From positions 62,001 through 126,000 of the forward strand of contig CAVRLB010000001.1 of the NCBI GenBank assembly GCA_963722295.1: DNA of 64,000 bases. Reading direction: 5' to 3'. Of the stretch, positions 1-8,811 are shown piece by piece (positions within the stretch are counted from its first letter, which is position 1; each line of letters begins with the position of its first letter). A program made the position numbers and the translations under genes. The stretch is from Brooklawnia sp032229645. Its GTDB lineage: Bacteria; Actinomycetota; Actinomycetes; Propionibacteriales; Propionibacteriaceae. Under the pieces are notes generated by a model. It saw only the letters and a program-made list of their open reading frames with translations, was not told where the DNA came from and made no database searches.

Positions 1-1124
1 CGGCGCTGGTCACCGGTGTGTTGTCTTTCCCGGTCCCGGCACCCGGCTCGATCGCTATCGCAGCCCGCTCGGTGTTCGGCGGGAACTCGGCGATCAGCAT
101 TACCCCCCAGTTCTCGGTCGACTACCTTCGTTTCTTGTTGCGGATGGCGTGGGCTACGAAGAGGTCCAACTTCGCCGTCGGAACCCACGCTCAGGACATC
201 CTCACCCGGATGGTGCTGGATGGCTTCGCGGAGTACCAGGAGCAAGGTTTGAGCTTCGAGCAGCACGCAGGTGGGTCGATGCACGTCTTCGCCTCTCGTC
301 AGGCCTACGAGCAAGGAGTCTCGGTCTTCGACGGCTTCCCGGAGCTGAAGAAGCGCATCCGGCTACTCGAGGGTGCCTCAGCCGTTCACGAGGTTGACCC
401 GAACCTCGCTCCGGACGTGGAGTACGCCTACTTCGCACCCGATGACCTGCAGGTCGAACCAGATTCGATCATGAAGGCACTGGTGGCCAGTATCGAACAG
501 GCTGGCGGCAAGCTGATTCAGCACTCTGCAGTGACCTCTTTCGAGACTGCTGGCGGCGTGGTTCGCGCCGCAGTGACGCCGGCGGGGCAGATCGAGGCAG
601 AGCAGTTCATCATCGCTGCCGGCGTCGGCTCCCGGGGGCTTGCGAAGAAACTGGGGTACTCGGTGCCACTGTTCCCCGGCGGTGGATACTCGGTCGATGT
701 ACATTTCGACGACGACTCGCTCAAGCCACATGCCTCTGTGCTGACGGACGTCAGCCACATCGCCGTGACCCCGCTCGATTGGGGACTGAGGGCATCCAGC
801 GGGATGATCATCGGTCAGCCCGAGCCGAGTGTCCCGCCGTCTGTGATCGACAAGCTGATCTCGCAAATGCTGGAGATCTACCCGGACGTGCCGGTGGACG
901 ATGTTGATCCTGGCTGGGCCGGTCTTCGCCCGATGTCGGCGGACGGTGTTCCGATAATCGGACTGGTGCCTGGCAAACGCAACGCCTATCTCGCTACCGG
1001 CCACGCAATGCTGGGTCTCACCTATGCGCCGTCAACGGCCAAGGTACTGCGCGCCCTCATCGAAGGAAATGCCCCAGAGTGCTACCAGGCGTTCGCTCCA
1101 GCCCGTTTCGGAGAACGCTCATGA
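1..1124 (+). CDS. FAD-dependent D-amino-acid dehydrogenase-like oxidoreductase (5' end outside window)
   Basis: The reading frame is already open at base 1 (Ala-Leu-Val-Thr-Gly before the first in-frame GTG at 18), so this is the C-terminal ~374 residues of a longer protein; the FAD-binding N-terminus lies outside. The visible part matches the DadA/glycine oxidase family: the stretch LSFPVPAPGSI near the start, the EVDPNLAP segment, the GVGSRGLAKKLGY segment that contacts FAD, and the C-terminal GLRPMSADGVPIIG followed by TGHAMLGLTYAPSTAK. These enzymes oxidise D-amino acids to 2-oxo acids and ammonia, passing electrons to the membrane or oxygen. Its TGA overlaps the ATG of the next gene (ATGA), a racemase-like protein, which suggests that the pair works on one amino acid or imino acid. 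The substrate cannot be told. Confidence 0.85.
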   Translation, partial: ALVTGVLSFPVPAPGSIAIAARSVFGGNSAISITPQFSVDYLRFLLRMAWATKRSNFAVGTHAQDILTRMVLDGFAEYQEQGLSFEQHAGGSMHVFASRQAYEQGVSVFDGFPELKKRIRLLEGASAVHEVDPNLAPDVEYAYFAPDDLQVEPDSIMKALVASIEQAGGKLIQHSAVTSFETAGGVVRAAVTPAGQIEAEQFIIAAGVGSRGLAKKLGYSVPLFPGGGYSVDVHFDDDSLKPHASVLTDVSHIAVTPLDWGLRASSGMIIGQPEPSVPPSVIDKLISQMLEIYPDVPVDDVDPGWAGLRPMSADGVPIIGLVPGKRNAYLATGHAMLGLTYAPSTAKVLRALIEGNAPECYQAFAPARFGERS

Positions 1125-1897
1125 CATTCACCGCACCGTATGGCTATCTTCCTGCGGGCGTCCCGATCGGCCGGGTGCAGATGGCACCGGGGCAGGTGGT
1201 TTCTGGTTTCCCGGTTGGCGTCATCTACATTGAGGATGTCTGGTACCCGATGGTGCCCGGCAACGTGGTCAATGCCAGCACCTTCGCTTTTCCGGTACGT
1301 CTCCAGCCCGTGCGCGGTCTCGATATCTCGAAGCTATTCGGTAGCGAGCGTGTCGATGTCAGCGATTCCGTGCTCGCAGCCTGCCAGGAATTGGAGCAGG
1401 CAGGAGTGCGGGCCATCTGCTCGGCCTGCGGCTTCTTCGGGCGCTATCAGGCTCAGGTGAGCTCTCGGCTCCACGTGCCGGCAGCATTGTCATCGCTCGT
1501 CCAGATCCCCTGGATCAGAACGATCCTGCCCGGCCGCAAGATCGCCATCCTCACGGCCGGCGCCTCGTCGCTGGATGCCGAGATCTGGGCCTCTTGTGGA
1601 GTCACCGATACCTCTGACCTGGTGATCGGGGGACTGCAGAATGAGCCCGAGTTCTCATGCATCATCGAAGGTCGTGGTGATTTCGATAACGACGGTGTCC
1701 AGAACGAGGTCGTGAGCCTCGCCAGGAGGCTGTGCGAAGACGACCAGGTGGGGGCGGTGCTCCTGGAGTGCAGTGATCTGCCACCCTATGCAGCCGCTAT
1801 CCAGTCGGCCGTGGGCAGGCCGGTGTTCGACTTCACGACGCTCATCAAGTGGCTGCACAGTGCGGTTGCTCAGAAGCCGTACGGGGGTTGGATCTAG
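1121..1897 (+). CDS. Aspartate/glutamate racemase family protein
   Basis: 258 residues from the ATG that overlaps the stop of the upstream dehydrogenase; a longer in-frame start exists but lies inside that gene. The protein carries the two-cysteine layout of the Asp/Glu/hydantoin racemase superfamily: one cysteine in the ICSACGFFG segment (about residue 100) and the second in LECSDLPPYA (about residue 218), each expected to abstract a proton from one face of the substrate alpha carbon. The sequence is closer to uncharacterised actinobacterial members than to MurI. Translational coupling to a D-amino-acid dehydrogenase suggests interconversion of amino acid enantiomers before oxidation; that is inference from position only. 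Confidence 0.75.
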   Translation: MTFTAPYGYLPAGVPIGRVQMAPGQVVSGFPVGVIYIEDVWYPMVPGNVVNASTFAFPVRLQPVRGLDISKLFGSERVDVSDSVLAACQELEQAGVRAICSACGFFGRYQAQVSSRLHVPAALSSLVQIPWIRTILPGRKIAILTAGASSLDAEIWASCGVTDTSDLVIGGLQNEPEFSCIIEGRGDFDNDGVQNEVVSLARRLCEDDQVGAVLLECSDLPPYAAAIQSAVGRPVFDFTTLIKWLHSAVAQKPYGGWI

Positions 1898-1947
1898 GCG
1901 ACAGCCTTACCCCTGTTCTCGGGCCGTACACGCAATAGAATCAGCGC

Positions 1948-2763
1948 ATGTCCCAGTTAGCGCGCAACGTGCAGGGTTACTGGGGCGAACAACTCGACCT
2001 CATCCAGCGGCTTCCGGCCGCGGTCGAGACACGCGAGCCCGAATCCGTCCATGATCTGCGTGCCGCGGGCCGGCGTCTCAAGGCCACGATTCGCGCCTTC
2101 AGGCCGCTGCTGCGTCCCAGCTTGGCGAGGCGTCTCCTGATCGAACTCGACTGGTTCAACTCTGAGCTCGGCAAGGCCAGAGACGCAGAGGTGGTTCGCG
2201 AGCACCTTGCCGAGTTGCTCAGCGGGCATCCTGAGGCGCAACCCCTACTTGACGAACTCGCTGCTCAGCAAGAACTGTCCCGACTGGAGGCAGTTGAGAT
2301 GCTGGGCAGCGAGCGTGTGGCGTACCTGCTTGGGCAGATCGAAGACCTGGTCGTCCGCCCCTGGCGGCGGGCGACCCGCCGGAAGGGAAAGGGCCCTACC
2401 AGGCGACAGATACTGAACCGTGCAGATTGGACAGAACAGCGGGTGGCCAAGGCCTGGCCGGAATCAGACGATCAGGTTGCCACGAATTCGGTGGGCCTGC
2501 ATGTGGTGCGTCGCCGGGCAAAGGCCGCGCGGTATGCCTTCGAATCAATCGGAGACGCCTATTCACGCGCTGGTGACAAGGTGAAATACTACTCTGGGTT
2601 GAGTGAGTTGCTGGGCATCGTGCAAGACTCCGTGGTTGTCGAGCGGGTCCTCGCAGCTCATCCGGGTGAGCCGGCACACATCGCCCTCGAAGAACAGCGC
2701 CGCAGGTCTGCGGTCGCCGAGGAACAGGTGACAAGCTACCGTAGCCGCGTCGTCTCCCGCTAG
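1948..2763 (+). CDS. CHAD domain-containing protein
   Basis: 271 residues, cytosolic, made almost wholly of a CHAD domain. The first half carries the typical ESVHDLRAAGRRLKATIRAF helix with regularly spaced His, Arg and Lys, and the second half repeats the pattern in SVGLHVVRRRAKAARYAFE. CHAD domains are helical bundles with a basic surface and are known to bind inorganic polyphosphate and associate with polyphosphate granules. There is no CYTH/triphosphatase domain fused here, although CHAD and CYTH often occur together. A TAGAAT hexamer sits six bases before the ATG and no Shine-Dalgarno sequence is visible, so the message is probably leaderless. Confidence 0.85.
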   Translation: MSQLARNVQGYWGEQLDLIQRLPAAVETREPESVHDLRAAGRRLKATIRAFRPLLRPSLARRLLIELDWFNSELGKARDAEVVREHLAELLSGHPEAQPLLDELAAQQELSRLEAVEMLGSERVAYLLGQIEDLVVRPWRRATRRKGKGPTRRQILNRADWTEQRVAKAWPESDDQVATNSVGLHVVRRRAKAARYAFESIGDAYSRAGDKVKYYSGLSELLGIVQDSVVVERVLAAHPGEPAHIALEEQRRRSAVAEEQVTSYRSRVVSR

Positions 2764-2827
2764 ACCTACGACAACCGGACGACTGCCAGCACAGCGTTGT
2801 GATCCATGAGTCGTCGAAGAAGCCCGG

Positions 2828-4525
2828 CTACCGAGGACGACGGATTGCGCCGGCAATCAATGCGTCGCGATGGCGCGACGCCCACAAGGCCATCACACTG
2901 GCGAGGCCGGCCGCCATGAACAGCGCGCCGCCAAGAGTCATATCACCCAGCGAGATCATCGCCGACTGATCGATAGCTGCTGTCTGAATGCGCATCTGGG
3001 CCGTCACGGCCAGAATCAGCACGGCGAGCAGAGTCATCGTCCCGAAAGCCAGCACGCGCGACGCCTGGGGAAGCGCCGCGGAGTCCCCGGCCATCAGGTC
3101 GCCATCGGTCAGCACTCGCCACAGCAGGCTGATCAACAGGACCGCGGACGCCGAGACAGCACCGAAGACCATCCCGGGCTCCGAAAGGGGCTCCCGGAAA
3201 CGGAAGAGGGTGACCAGCAGCGCGAGAATCAGCGCGTAGTGAGCACCGGCAGCACCGTGGGCGGTCCACCAGACCAGCGCGCCGATGACCAGAATCAGCA
3301 CACCCGCCGGCTCGATCTCCCAGGCAAGCCACGTCCAAGAGGTGACTAGCGACAACGCCGAGATGATCATGATGGCGCAATAGGCGCCGAGCACCACCGG
3401 AGTGACACGGTCGCCGCGGCGGGCCCGCTTCCAACCCCACCACAGCGCCAGAGCCGCCTGGCCGATGCGAACCAGGAAGATCAGGACATTGCTGGTGCTC
3501 AGATTGGCCAGCCAGTCGGGCTGAGAGCCAACGAGCACATCGGCGAGGCCACCGGCAATGGCACTAACGCTGGTGAGCAACATGAACGCCAATGTCACCG
3601 ATGCCAGCCCGAACGCTTGCGATGCCCAGCTGTCTCCGAGAGTGTCCGGATCGGCGGGATCTCGGCCGGAGACGCCGCGCACCGGGAGGCCCGACAGCAA
3701 TCCGACGATGATGATCACGGTGAGCGCCACCAGCAGCGCAGAACCCAGCCAGTTCTCCAGTTCCCAGCCGGGACGCCCGCGGTAGGTCGACCAGGCACCA
3801 TAGCCGAGATTGCCGAGAGCAAGTGCTGCAGTGGCGATCAACGTCACGCGGTTGGGCAAGACCTGTGTCAGCCGCAGCCCCATCCACTGCGAGAACGAGA
3901 CGCCCACCTGCGCGGCCGCATAGCCGGTCATCATCAGCGCCGGAACGGCGAGGGCATTGACGAATGCGAGGATCACCAGCGCCGTCGAGGTACGCATGTC
4001 ATACCCCAGGTTGCCCTTGACGATCAGCGGCACCATCACTGCGATGCTGACCAGGATCCAAATCACCGGGAATTCCCACGAGGCGAAGCTGCCGCGCCGG
4101 CGGACGACGAAAAAGACGACGACTCCGATCAGGCTCGCCAGCACGGCGAGTGGGCTCGTGCCCAGTGCCAGCTGCGGACTCAATGGCAGCAGGAACACGA
4201 CGATGCTGATCAGCTTCAGGAGCGGATGAACGTGCAGGGCCGCGGTCAGGCCGAGCGCCAGCGTGAGACTGACTAACCAGAGCAATACGGTCATCGAGGT
4301 GCTGCCGATGGCTTCGGCGCCGTCGATGATGACCGGACGATCGGCCGCGCGCAGCCACGGAGCGCCGAGTACCAGCAGGACGCCGATGAGATACCCGATG
4401 CCGGCCAGCGCCATCACGGGAGCCACACCGGCCGGCCATTCGCGCGGACGCGGGCGTCCGGATCGGATCGGCGCGACGAAGATCTCGACGAAGGCATCAA
4501 GCAGCAGACGAACCCGCGTCTTCAT
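2828..4525 (-). CDS. Polytopic membrane protein of unknown function
   Basis: 565 residues with about fourteen hydrophobic stretches and short basic loops, so an integral cytoplasmic-membrane protein. I do not recognise the family and see no catalytic motif. The chosen ATG at 4525 overlaps the stop of the upstream gene (ATGA), which is the usual coupling in this genome; a GTG four codons earlier is possible. Its only obvious partner is that upstream gene, a membrane-anchored beta-propeller protein, and the tight coupling suggests that both act together in the membrane. Convergent with the CHAD gene, with 64 bases between the stops. Confidence 0.75.
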   Translation of the reverse strand: MKTRVRLLLDAFVEIFVAPIRSGRPRPREWPAGVAPVMALAGIGYLIGVLLVLGAPWLRAADRPVIIDGAEAIGSTSMTVLLWLVSLTLALGLTAALHVHPLLKLISIVVFLLPLSPQLALGTSPLAVLASLIGVVVFFVVRRRGSFASWEFPVIWILVSIAVMVPLIVKGNLGYDMRTSTALVILAFVNALAVPALMMTGYAAAQVGVSFSQWMGLRLTQVLPNRVTLIATAALALGNLGYGAWSTYRGRPGWELENWLGSALLVALTVIIIVGLLSGLPVRGVSGRDPADPDTLGDSWASQAFGLASVTLAFMLLTSVSAIAGGLADVLVGSQPDWLANLSTSNVLIFLVRIGQAALALWWGWKRARRGDRVTPVVLGAYCAIMIISALSLVTSWTWLAWEIEPAGVLILVIGALVWWTAHGAAGAHYALILALLVTLFRFREPLSEPGMVFGAVSASAVLLISLLWRVLTDGDLMAGDSAALPQASRVLAFGTMTLLAVLILAVTAQMRIQTAAIDQSAMISLGDMTLGGALFMAAGLASVMALWASRHRDALIAGAIRRPR

Positions 4526-6315
4526 GACTGCCACCACTCGAACTGCCCGGAGCCGCTGGCCACCAGCAGACCGTCCGCCATCGGAATCGTCCAGGTATTG
4601 GACGCTGTGCGTTCGATCGGCCAGGAGGCCAGCTCGGCCCCATCGCTGCTGAGCAGGGTGGTGGTTTGGCGTCCCAGGCTCAGAATCTGGTCAGCTGCCA
4701 CGTAGCTTGTCAGCGGCGATAGGGACTCTTGCCAGTCGATCTCACCGGATGCCGGGTTAAGGGCGGTTAGCTTATCGGCGAGTCGGCAGATGATTGACTC
4801 GCCTGCCTGGACGAGGTCACGGCAGCTGTCGGACATTCCCACCCTCCACAGCCTCGTGCCATTGAGATCGAAAGCTGTCAGGTCAGCGGTCAGGTCACTG
4901 ACGATCAGCCCGTGATCCGTCATCGTGAATGAACGGACATCGTCGCGTACCTCGAGTGTGACGATGTCGCCGTCCGGATACAGAATGGCGACCTGTCGGC
5001 CGGCGGCAGTCGCGATGAGGGCCTGGGATCCAGCGCGGACGACGGCCGGCCGCACAGTCGAACCCGACGGCATCTGGGTCGTCCGCACGATGCTGCCATC
5101 AGCCAAGGCGAAAACCGTGAGCTGGTCATCGAGAGTCAAGGCGGCGGCGGTCTCATCGCCCACCCAGAACAGGTCGCTCGCCAGATCGGGTATGTCTGCT
5201 TGCCACAGCCATCGTCCTTGGGCATCGTAGGCCACCAGGGTCCGATCGGTGGTGGCCGCGACAACGAGGTCGCCGACGCCGAGGAGTCGGGTTGTATCGC
5301 GTCCGGGTCTGCGGACGACTGACACATCCCATTGCCCGTTTGCGCCGGGGACGACGAAATCGAGTTGGCCGTTCGTCCGGTTGGCGAAGACCAGCCGATC
5401 GCCGACGGCAACCGGGGGAGTGGACATACCGACCGACATCGGGATCCCACCCGTGTGCACTGAAACGGAGACCGGGTCGGACGACGCAATGACATCGGGG
5501 GGCGGCAGCAGCAAGAGGCCGGAGGTGTCCGGTCTCGGAGGGTTGCCGGCGATGGCGTCGCCGACGGCCACGATTCCCCGCTGCTCGCAGCGCGTGAGCG
5601 TGGACACGGTCTCGGTATCGCGGAAGCGGTCGGTGATGGTGATCTCCAGGCATCCCTGCTGCTGGGAGGCCGTGATGGAACCGACACGGTTCCACGGGCC
5701 GGTGATACCGGCGGCGTTGGTTGCGGTCGCCTGCGACGTCCAGCTGGCTCCCGGCTGAGGATCTGAGGGCAGCTCGACGATGCCGTTGTCGAAGGCGACC
5801 TCCTGGTTTGGCCCATCAATGGCGTAGCTGACCAGTCCGCGGTCGTCCAATTTGAGTAACCGGGCGGCGATGCCCAGGGGTGTTTCTGCAATCTCTCGTA
5901 TCCAGTAGTCGGAGGATGCTTCTTCGAAGCTGCTGTGCTCGAGCACGCGCTGGATGACCGCAGAGCCATCGCTGAACGCGACACCACCGGGAAGGCGCGA
6001 TGTCTCGACGATAGTCAGCTGCGCGCCGTCGGTGAGAAACTCACGGTGCCCGGATTCGGCGAGATAACCCCCGGCCGGAATCCGAGGCGGCTGCGTCGAA
6101 GGCGCGGCGGCTATGGCGAGCGCAATGGACCAGACGAGTGCGACTGCGACACCGATAGCGCTGACGATGGTCATGCGGCGACGTCGTTGCTCGGGGCTGC
6201 CCGGATTGGCTCCAGTGGCTGAGGTCACCGGAAAGGTGGCTGAGCTCACCGGAAATGGGGTGGCCGGCGGGGGCCACGAACCTGTCGGACCATGCGGGGA
6301 AGGCTGATTCGGCAC
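4522..6315 (-). CDS. Membrane-anchored PQQ-like beta-propeller protein
   Basis: 597 residues. A Pro/Ser/Thr-rich cytoplasmic N-terminus of about 45 residues ends in RRRR, followed by one membrane segment (about residues 49-70, VSAIGVAVALVWSIALAI) and a large extracytoplasmic domain. From about residue 290 the sequence shows repeated blade patterns such as VVAATTDRTLVAYDAQGRWLW and LTAFDLNGTRLW, like the PQQ-binding-like or outer-membrane-assembly-type propellers; the last repeat is TALNPASGEIDW. A cofactor is not implied. The start is GTG with TACACT exactly six bases upstream, so a leaderless message is likely. Transcribed ahead of and coupled to the polytopic membrane gene. Precise role unknown. 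Confidence 0.7.
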   Translation of the reverse strand: MPNQPSPHGPTGSWPPPATPFPVSSATFPVTSATGANPGSPEQRRRRMTIVSAIGVAVALVWSIALAIAAAPSTQPPRIPAGGYLAESGHREFLTDGAQLTIVETSRLPGGVAFSDGSAVIQRVLEHSSFEEASSDYWIREIAETPLGIAARLLKLDDRGLVSYAIDGPNQEVAFDNGIVELPSDPQPGASWTSQATATNAAGITGPWNRVGSITASQQQGCLEITITDRFRDTETVSTLTRCEQRGIVAVGDAIAGNPPRPDTSGLLLLPPPDVIASSDPVSVSVHTGGIPMSVGMSTPPVAVGDRLVFANRTNGQLDFVVPGANGQWDVSVVRRPGRDTTRLLGVGDLVVAATTDRTLVAYDAQGRWLWQADIPDLASDLFWVGDETAAALTLDDQLTVFALADGSIVRTTQMPSGSTVRPAVVRAGSQALIATAAGRQVAILYPDGDIVTLEVRDDVRSFTMTDHGLIVSDLTADLTAFDLNGTRLWRVGMSDSCRDLVQAGESIICRLADKLTALNPASGEIDWQESLSPLTSYVAADQILSLGRQTTTLLSSDGAELASWPIERTASNTWTIPMADGLLVASGSGQFEWWQS

Positions 6316-6408
6316 TTTCCGAGTGTACGGGCCGAGGGTGCCCGCGAAGCCTCGATCAAAGGAGGCACCGCGAGCACCCTCGCCGGATTCTTGCCGAGGC
6401 TCTGAGCG

Positions 6409-7518
6409 CTAGGCGTCGAAGAGGATGACCTGACGCACGGCCTTGCCGTCTGCGAGCGCGTCCATCGCCGAGTTGATCTCGCCGAGAGTGATCGTGGCAG
6501 AAATCAGGGCGTCGACCGGCAGTTTCCCATCACGCCACAGTTGCGCATAGGTGGGAATATCGCGGGACGGAACCGCCGAGCCGAGATAGCTGCCCATGAT
6601 GGTCCGGGCCTCGGCGGTCAGGCCGAGCGGACTGATCGTCGAGTCGGCACCCGGGGCAGGCAACCCGACTGTCACTGTCTTACCGCCGACATCGGTAAGC
6701 TTGACCGCTGTTTCGAATGCGCGCGGATTGCCAGCGGCTTCAACGACTATTGCAGCTTTGACTCCCGCATCCAGCGCCTGCTGCGGCGTGTAGACGGCGG
6801 TAGCGCCCAAGTCGGTGGCCCGTTGAAGCTTGTCGGGGAGGGCGTCGACACCGATGACGTCGCCTTTGCCCAGTGAGATTGCGGTGATGAGCGCCGCCAT
6901 ACCCACGCCTCCAAGTCCGACGACCGCGATCGTGTCACCATCCGACGGTGCCCCGGCGTTGATCACCGCACCACCACCGGTCAGCACCGCGCAGCCGAGC
7001 ACCGCGGCCACCTCGGGAGGAACATCGCTGCCGACCGGCACCATCGATCGGCGATCGACCACCGCGCGGGTGGCAAAGCCGGATACGCCGAGGTGATGGA
7101 AGATCTTCTCACCGCCTCGGTGCAGTCGTTCTCCACCGGTCAGCAGACGCCCTGCCGTGTTCGCTGCCGTGCCTGGAATACACGGCAGCTTGCCGTCGGT
7201 GAGGCAGTTCTTGCAGGTGCCACAACGCGGCAAGAACGCCATCACAACCCGCTGACCGACCTGGACATCATCGACGCCTTCGCCGACTTCCTCGACGATG
7301 CCGGCCGCTTCGTGACCCAACAGCATGGGGACCGGACGCGGACGGTTACCGTCGACCACTGACAGATCGGAATGACAAATGCCAGCCGCCTCCATCCGGA
7401 CGAGCACCTCCCCGGGCCCCGGTGGATCGAGGTCGAGTTCGCAGATGGTGATCGGTTTCGACTCGGCATAGGGACGAGGTCGTCCGATCTCTTCGAGTAC
7501 TGCTCCTGTGATCTTCAT
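6409..7518 (-). CDS. Zinc-dependent alcohol dehydrogenase (MDR superfamily, class III-like)
   Basis: 369 residues. It has the catalytic zinc ligand region ICHSDLSVV and GHEAAG, four structural-zinc cysteines in CGTCKNCLTDGKLPC, and a Rossmann fold with VVGLGGVGMAAL. The insertion after the zinc lobe and the CAVLTGGGAVINAG stretch resemble long-chain class III or NDMA-dependent actinobacterial alcohol dehydrogenases rather than small MDR enzymes. It would oxidise a primary alcohol or hydroxy-compound with NAD. It is the last gene of a five-gene operon; its ATG overlaps the stop of the zinc-ribbon gene by four bases. Context with a DhaKL kinase and a lactonase suggests carbohydrate or polyol catabolism; substrate not determinable. 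Confidence 0.85.
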   Translation of the reverse strand: MKITGAVLEEIGRPRPYAESKPITICELDLDPPGPGEVLVRMEAAGICHSDLSVVDGNRPRPVPMLLGHEAAGIVEEVGEGVDDVQVGQRVVMAFLPRCGTCKNCLTDGKLPCIPGTAANTAGRLLTGGERLHRGGEKIFHHLGVSGFATRAVVDRRSMVPVGSDVPPEVAAVLGCAVLTGGGAVINAGAPSDGDTIAVVGLGGVGMAALITAISLGKGDVIGVDALPDKLQRATDLGATAVYTPQQALDAGVKAAIVVEAAGNPRAFETAVKLTDVGGKTVTVGLPAPGADSTISPLGLTAEARTIMGSYLGSAVPSRDIPTYAQLWRDGKLPVDALISATITLGEINSAMDALADGKAVRQVILFDA

Positions 7519-7934
7519 TCTTGTCGTTTGTCCTTATGAGATTCTGATTGGGCGGGGAAGGCGGCTTCGCGTATGGCTGTGGCGACGTCATCGCCGGCGC
7601 GCAGCGGCGTGGTCGCGAAGATGCCTTCGTGGGCGAGGATGGGTCGGCGGTCACCGGCGAGTTCGGGGTGTTTCGCCTCCAGCTTCTCGCGTTTGGCGGC
7701 GAGTTCGTGCCAATGCCGGACGGTCTCGCGGTCACCGCGGTTGGTTTGCTGCCATGACCGCGGCATCTGGTCCCGCGAGGGGCCGGCGTCGGCACGCCCC
7801 CCGATGTTCAGCCTTGCCAGGCGCCGCTTGGACGGCGCCTGGCAGACCGGGCACGGTGGGGCATCCTCGGACGCCGAGGTGACCAGAGCTTCGAACTCAT
7901 GCCCGTCCGTGCAGGCGAAGTCGTAGAGAATCAT
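7515..7934 (-). CDS. FmdB-like zinc-ribbon protein
   Basis: 139 residues. The N-terminal ~45 residues look like an FmdB-type zinc ribbon: YDFACTDGHEFEALV followed by PPCPVCQAP, although the first CxxC knuckle is reduced to a single Cys plus His. The rest is a charged helical segment (HWHELAAKREKLEAKHPEL) followed by AHEGIFATTPLRAGDDV. FmdB proteins were named as putative regulators of formamidase, and many such ribbons accompany metabolic enzymes as small accessory subunits; the role here is unknown. It sits between the lactonase (seven bases upstream) and the alcohol dehydrogenase (ATGA overlap), so it is firmly in this operon and might be an accessory subunit of either enzyme. Confidence 0.7.
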   Translation of the reverse strand: MILYDFACTDGHEFEALVTSASEDAPPCPVCQAPSKRRLARLNIGGRADAGPSRDQMPRSWQQTNRGDRETVRHWHELAAKREKLEAKHPELAGDRRPILAHEGIFATTPLRAGDDVATAIREAAFPAQSESHKDKRQE

Positions 7935-7941
7935 CGCTGAT

Positions 7942-8754
7942 CTACGAGTAGTAACCGTCCGGAGCGAACCTCAGGGCCTTTCGCTGCTCCGCATCGTGTC
8001 CGAAGATCATCTCGGCTCCGGTGGCATCGGCGATACCACGCAGCTTGTCGACCGATTCCAACCACGCCAGGTTGTCCCAGACGATAGCCGCGCCAACCGC
8101 CGGCGGACCCCAGCTATCGGCGAGGTAGACGGCGTCCGAGGTGAAGATCTTCGGTCCGTCGTTCTCAAGGTCGAGCTTGAGCGACATCGTCCCCCACGTG
8201 TGACCAGGAGTCTGGATCACACTGATTCCGGGCAGGATCTCGTCGTCGCCGGGAATCGCACTCATCTCAAGGCCGTCGTAATCAGAGACGATATGCGCGC
8301 CCTTGCTGTAACCGCTGATCGTCTTGACACCTTCCAATTCGGCGGCGCTGGCCAGGATCTTCGTCTTGGCGGGGTTGAACATCTTCGCGTTCGCCGCATG
8401 ATCGAAGTGCAGATGCGACAGCACGAGGATGTCGATGTCGTCGAGGCCCAGGTCGAGTTCGGCCAGGGCCGTGTCGAGATAGCCGGGACCATCGGTTGGC
8501 TCGCGTACCGGGAAGAAATCATGGAATCCCGTTGGCGCCCAGCGGGTCTCCCAGTCACGCGGTACGCCGGTGTCCCACAGCACCCGGCCTTCAGGGTGCT
8601 CGATGAGCACGGCATGAGTGGGGCAATCGCCCCAGACGACAGGATCGTCCTTGTGATATCGATCACGGATCGTCCTGCCTCCCTTGAGTAGGAGCCACGT
8701 CAGATCAGTCTCCATGACTCCGGTGGACAGAACATGCACCTTCATTTGTGTCAT
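7942..8754 (-). CDS. Metallo-beta-lactamase-fold hydrolase, N-acyl homoserine lactonase family
   Basis: 270 residues. The binuclear metal motif HLHFDH lies at residues 114-119, with further ligands in TPGHTWG, the Asp of IFTSDAVYL, and the His of MIFGHDAEQ. Family members such as AiiA-type enzymes open lactone rings; many relatives act on metabolic lactones rather than quorum signals. AAGGAGG five bases before the ATG at 8754 supports this start over the internal Met three codons on. It lies 57 bases after dhaK-like and just ahead of the zinc-ribbon and alcohol dehydrogenase genes. In that setting a sugar-acid or hydroxy-acid lactone made by the dehydrogenase is a likelier substrate than a signal molecule; this is inference. 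Confidence 0.8.
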   Translation of the reverse strand: MTQMKVHVLSTGVMETDLTWLLLKGGRTIRDRYHKDDPVVWGDCPTHAVLIEHPEGRVLWDTGVPRDWETRWAPTGFHDFFPVREPTDGPGYLDTALAELDLGLDDIDILVLSHLHFDHAANAKMFNPAKTKILASAAELEGVKTISGYSKGAHIVSDYDGLEMSAIPGDDEILPGISVIQTPGHTWGTMSLKLDLENDGPKIFTSDAVYLADSWGPPAVGAAIVWDNLAWLESVDKLRGIADATGAEMIFGHDAEQRKALRFAPDGYYS

Positions 8755-8811
8755 CGCAACCTCCTTGTTGGGACTCTGGTGTGCGGCGAATGCGGATCTC
8801 GGCGGTGGAAT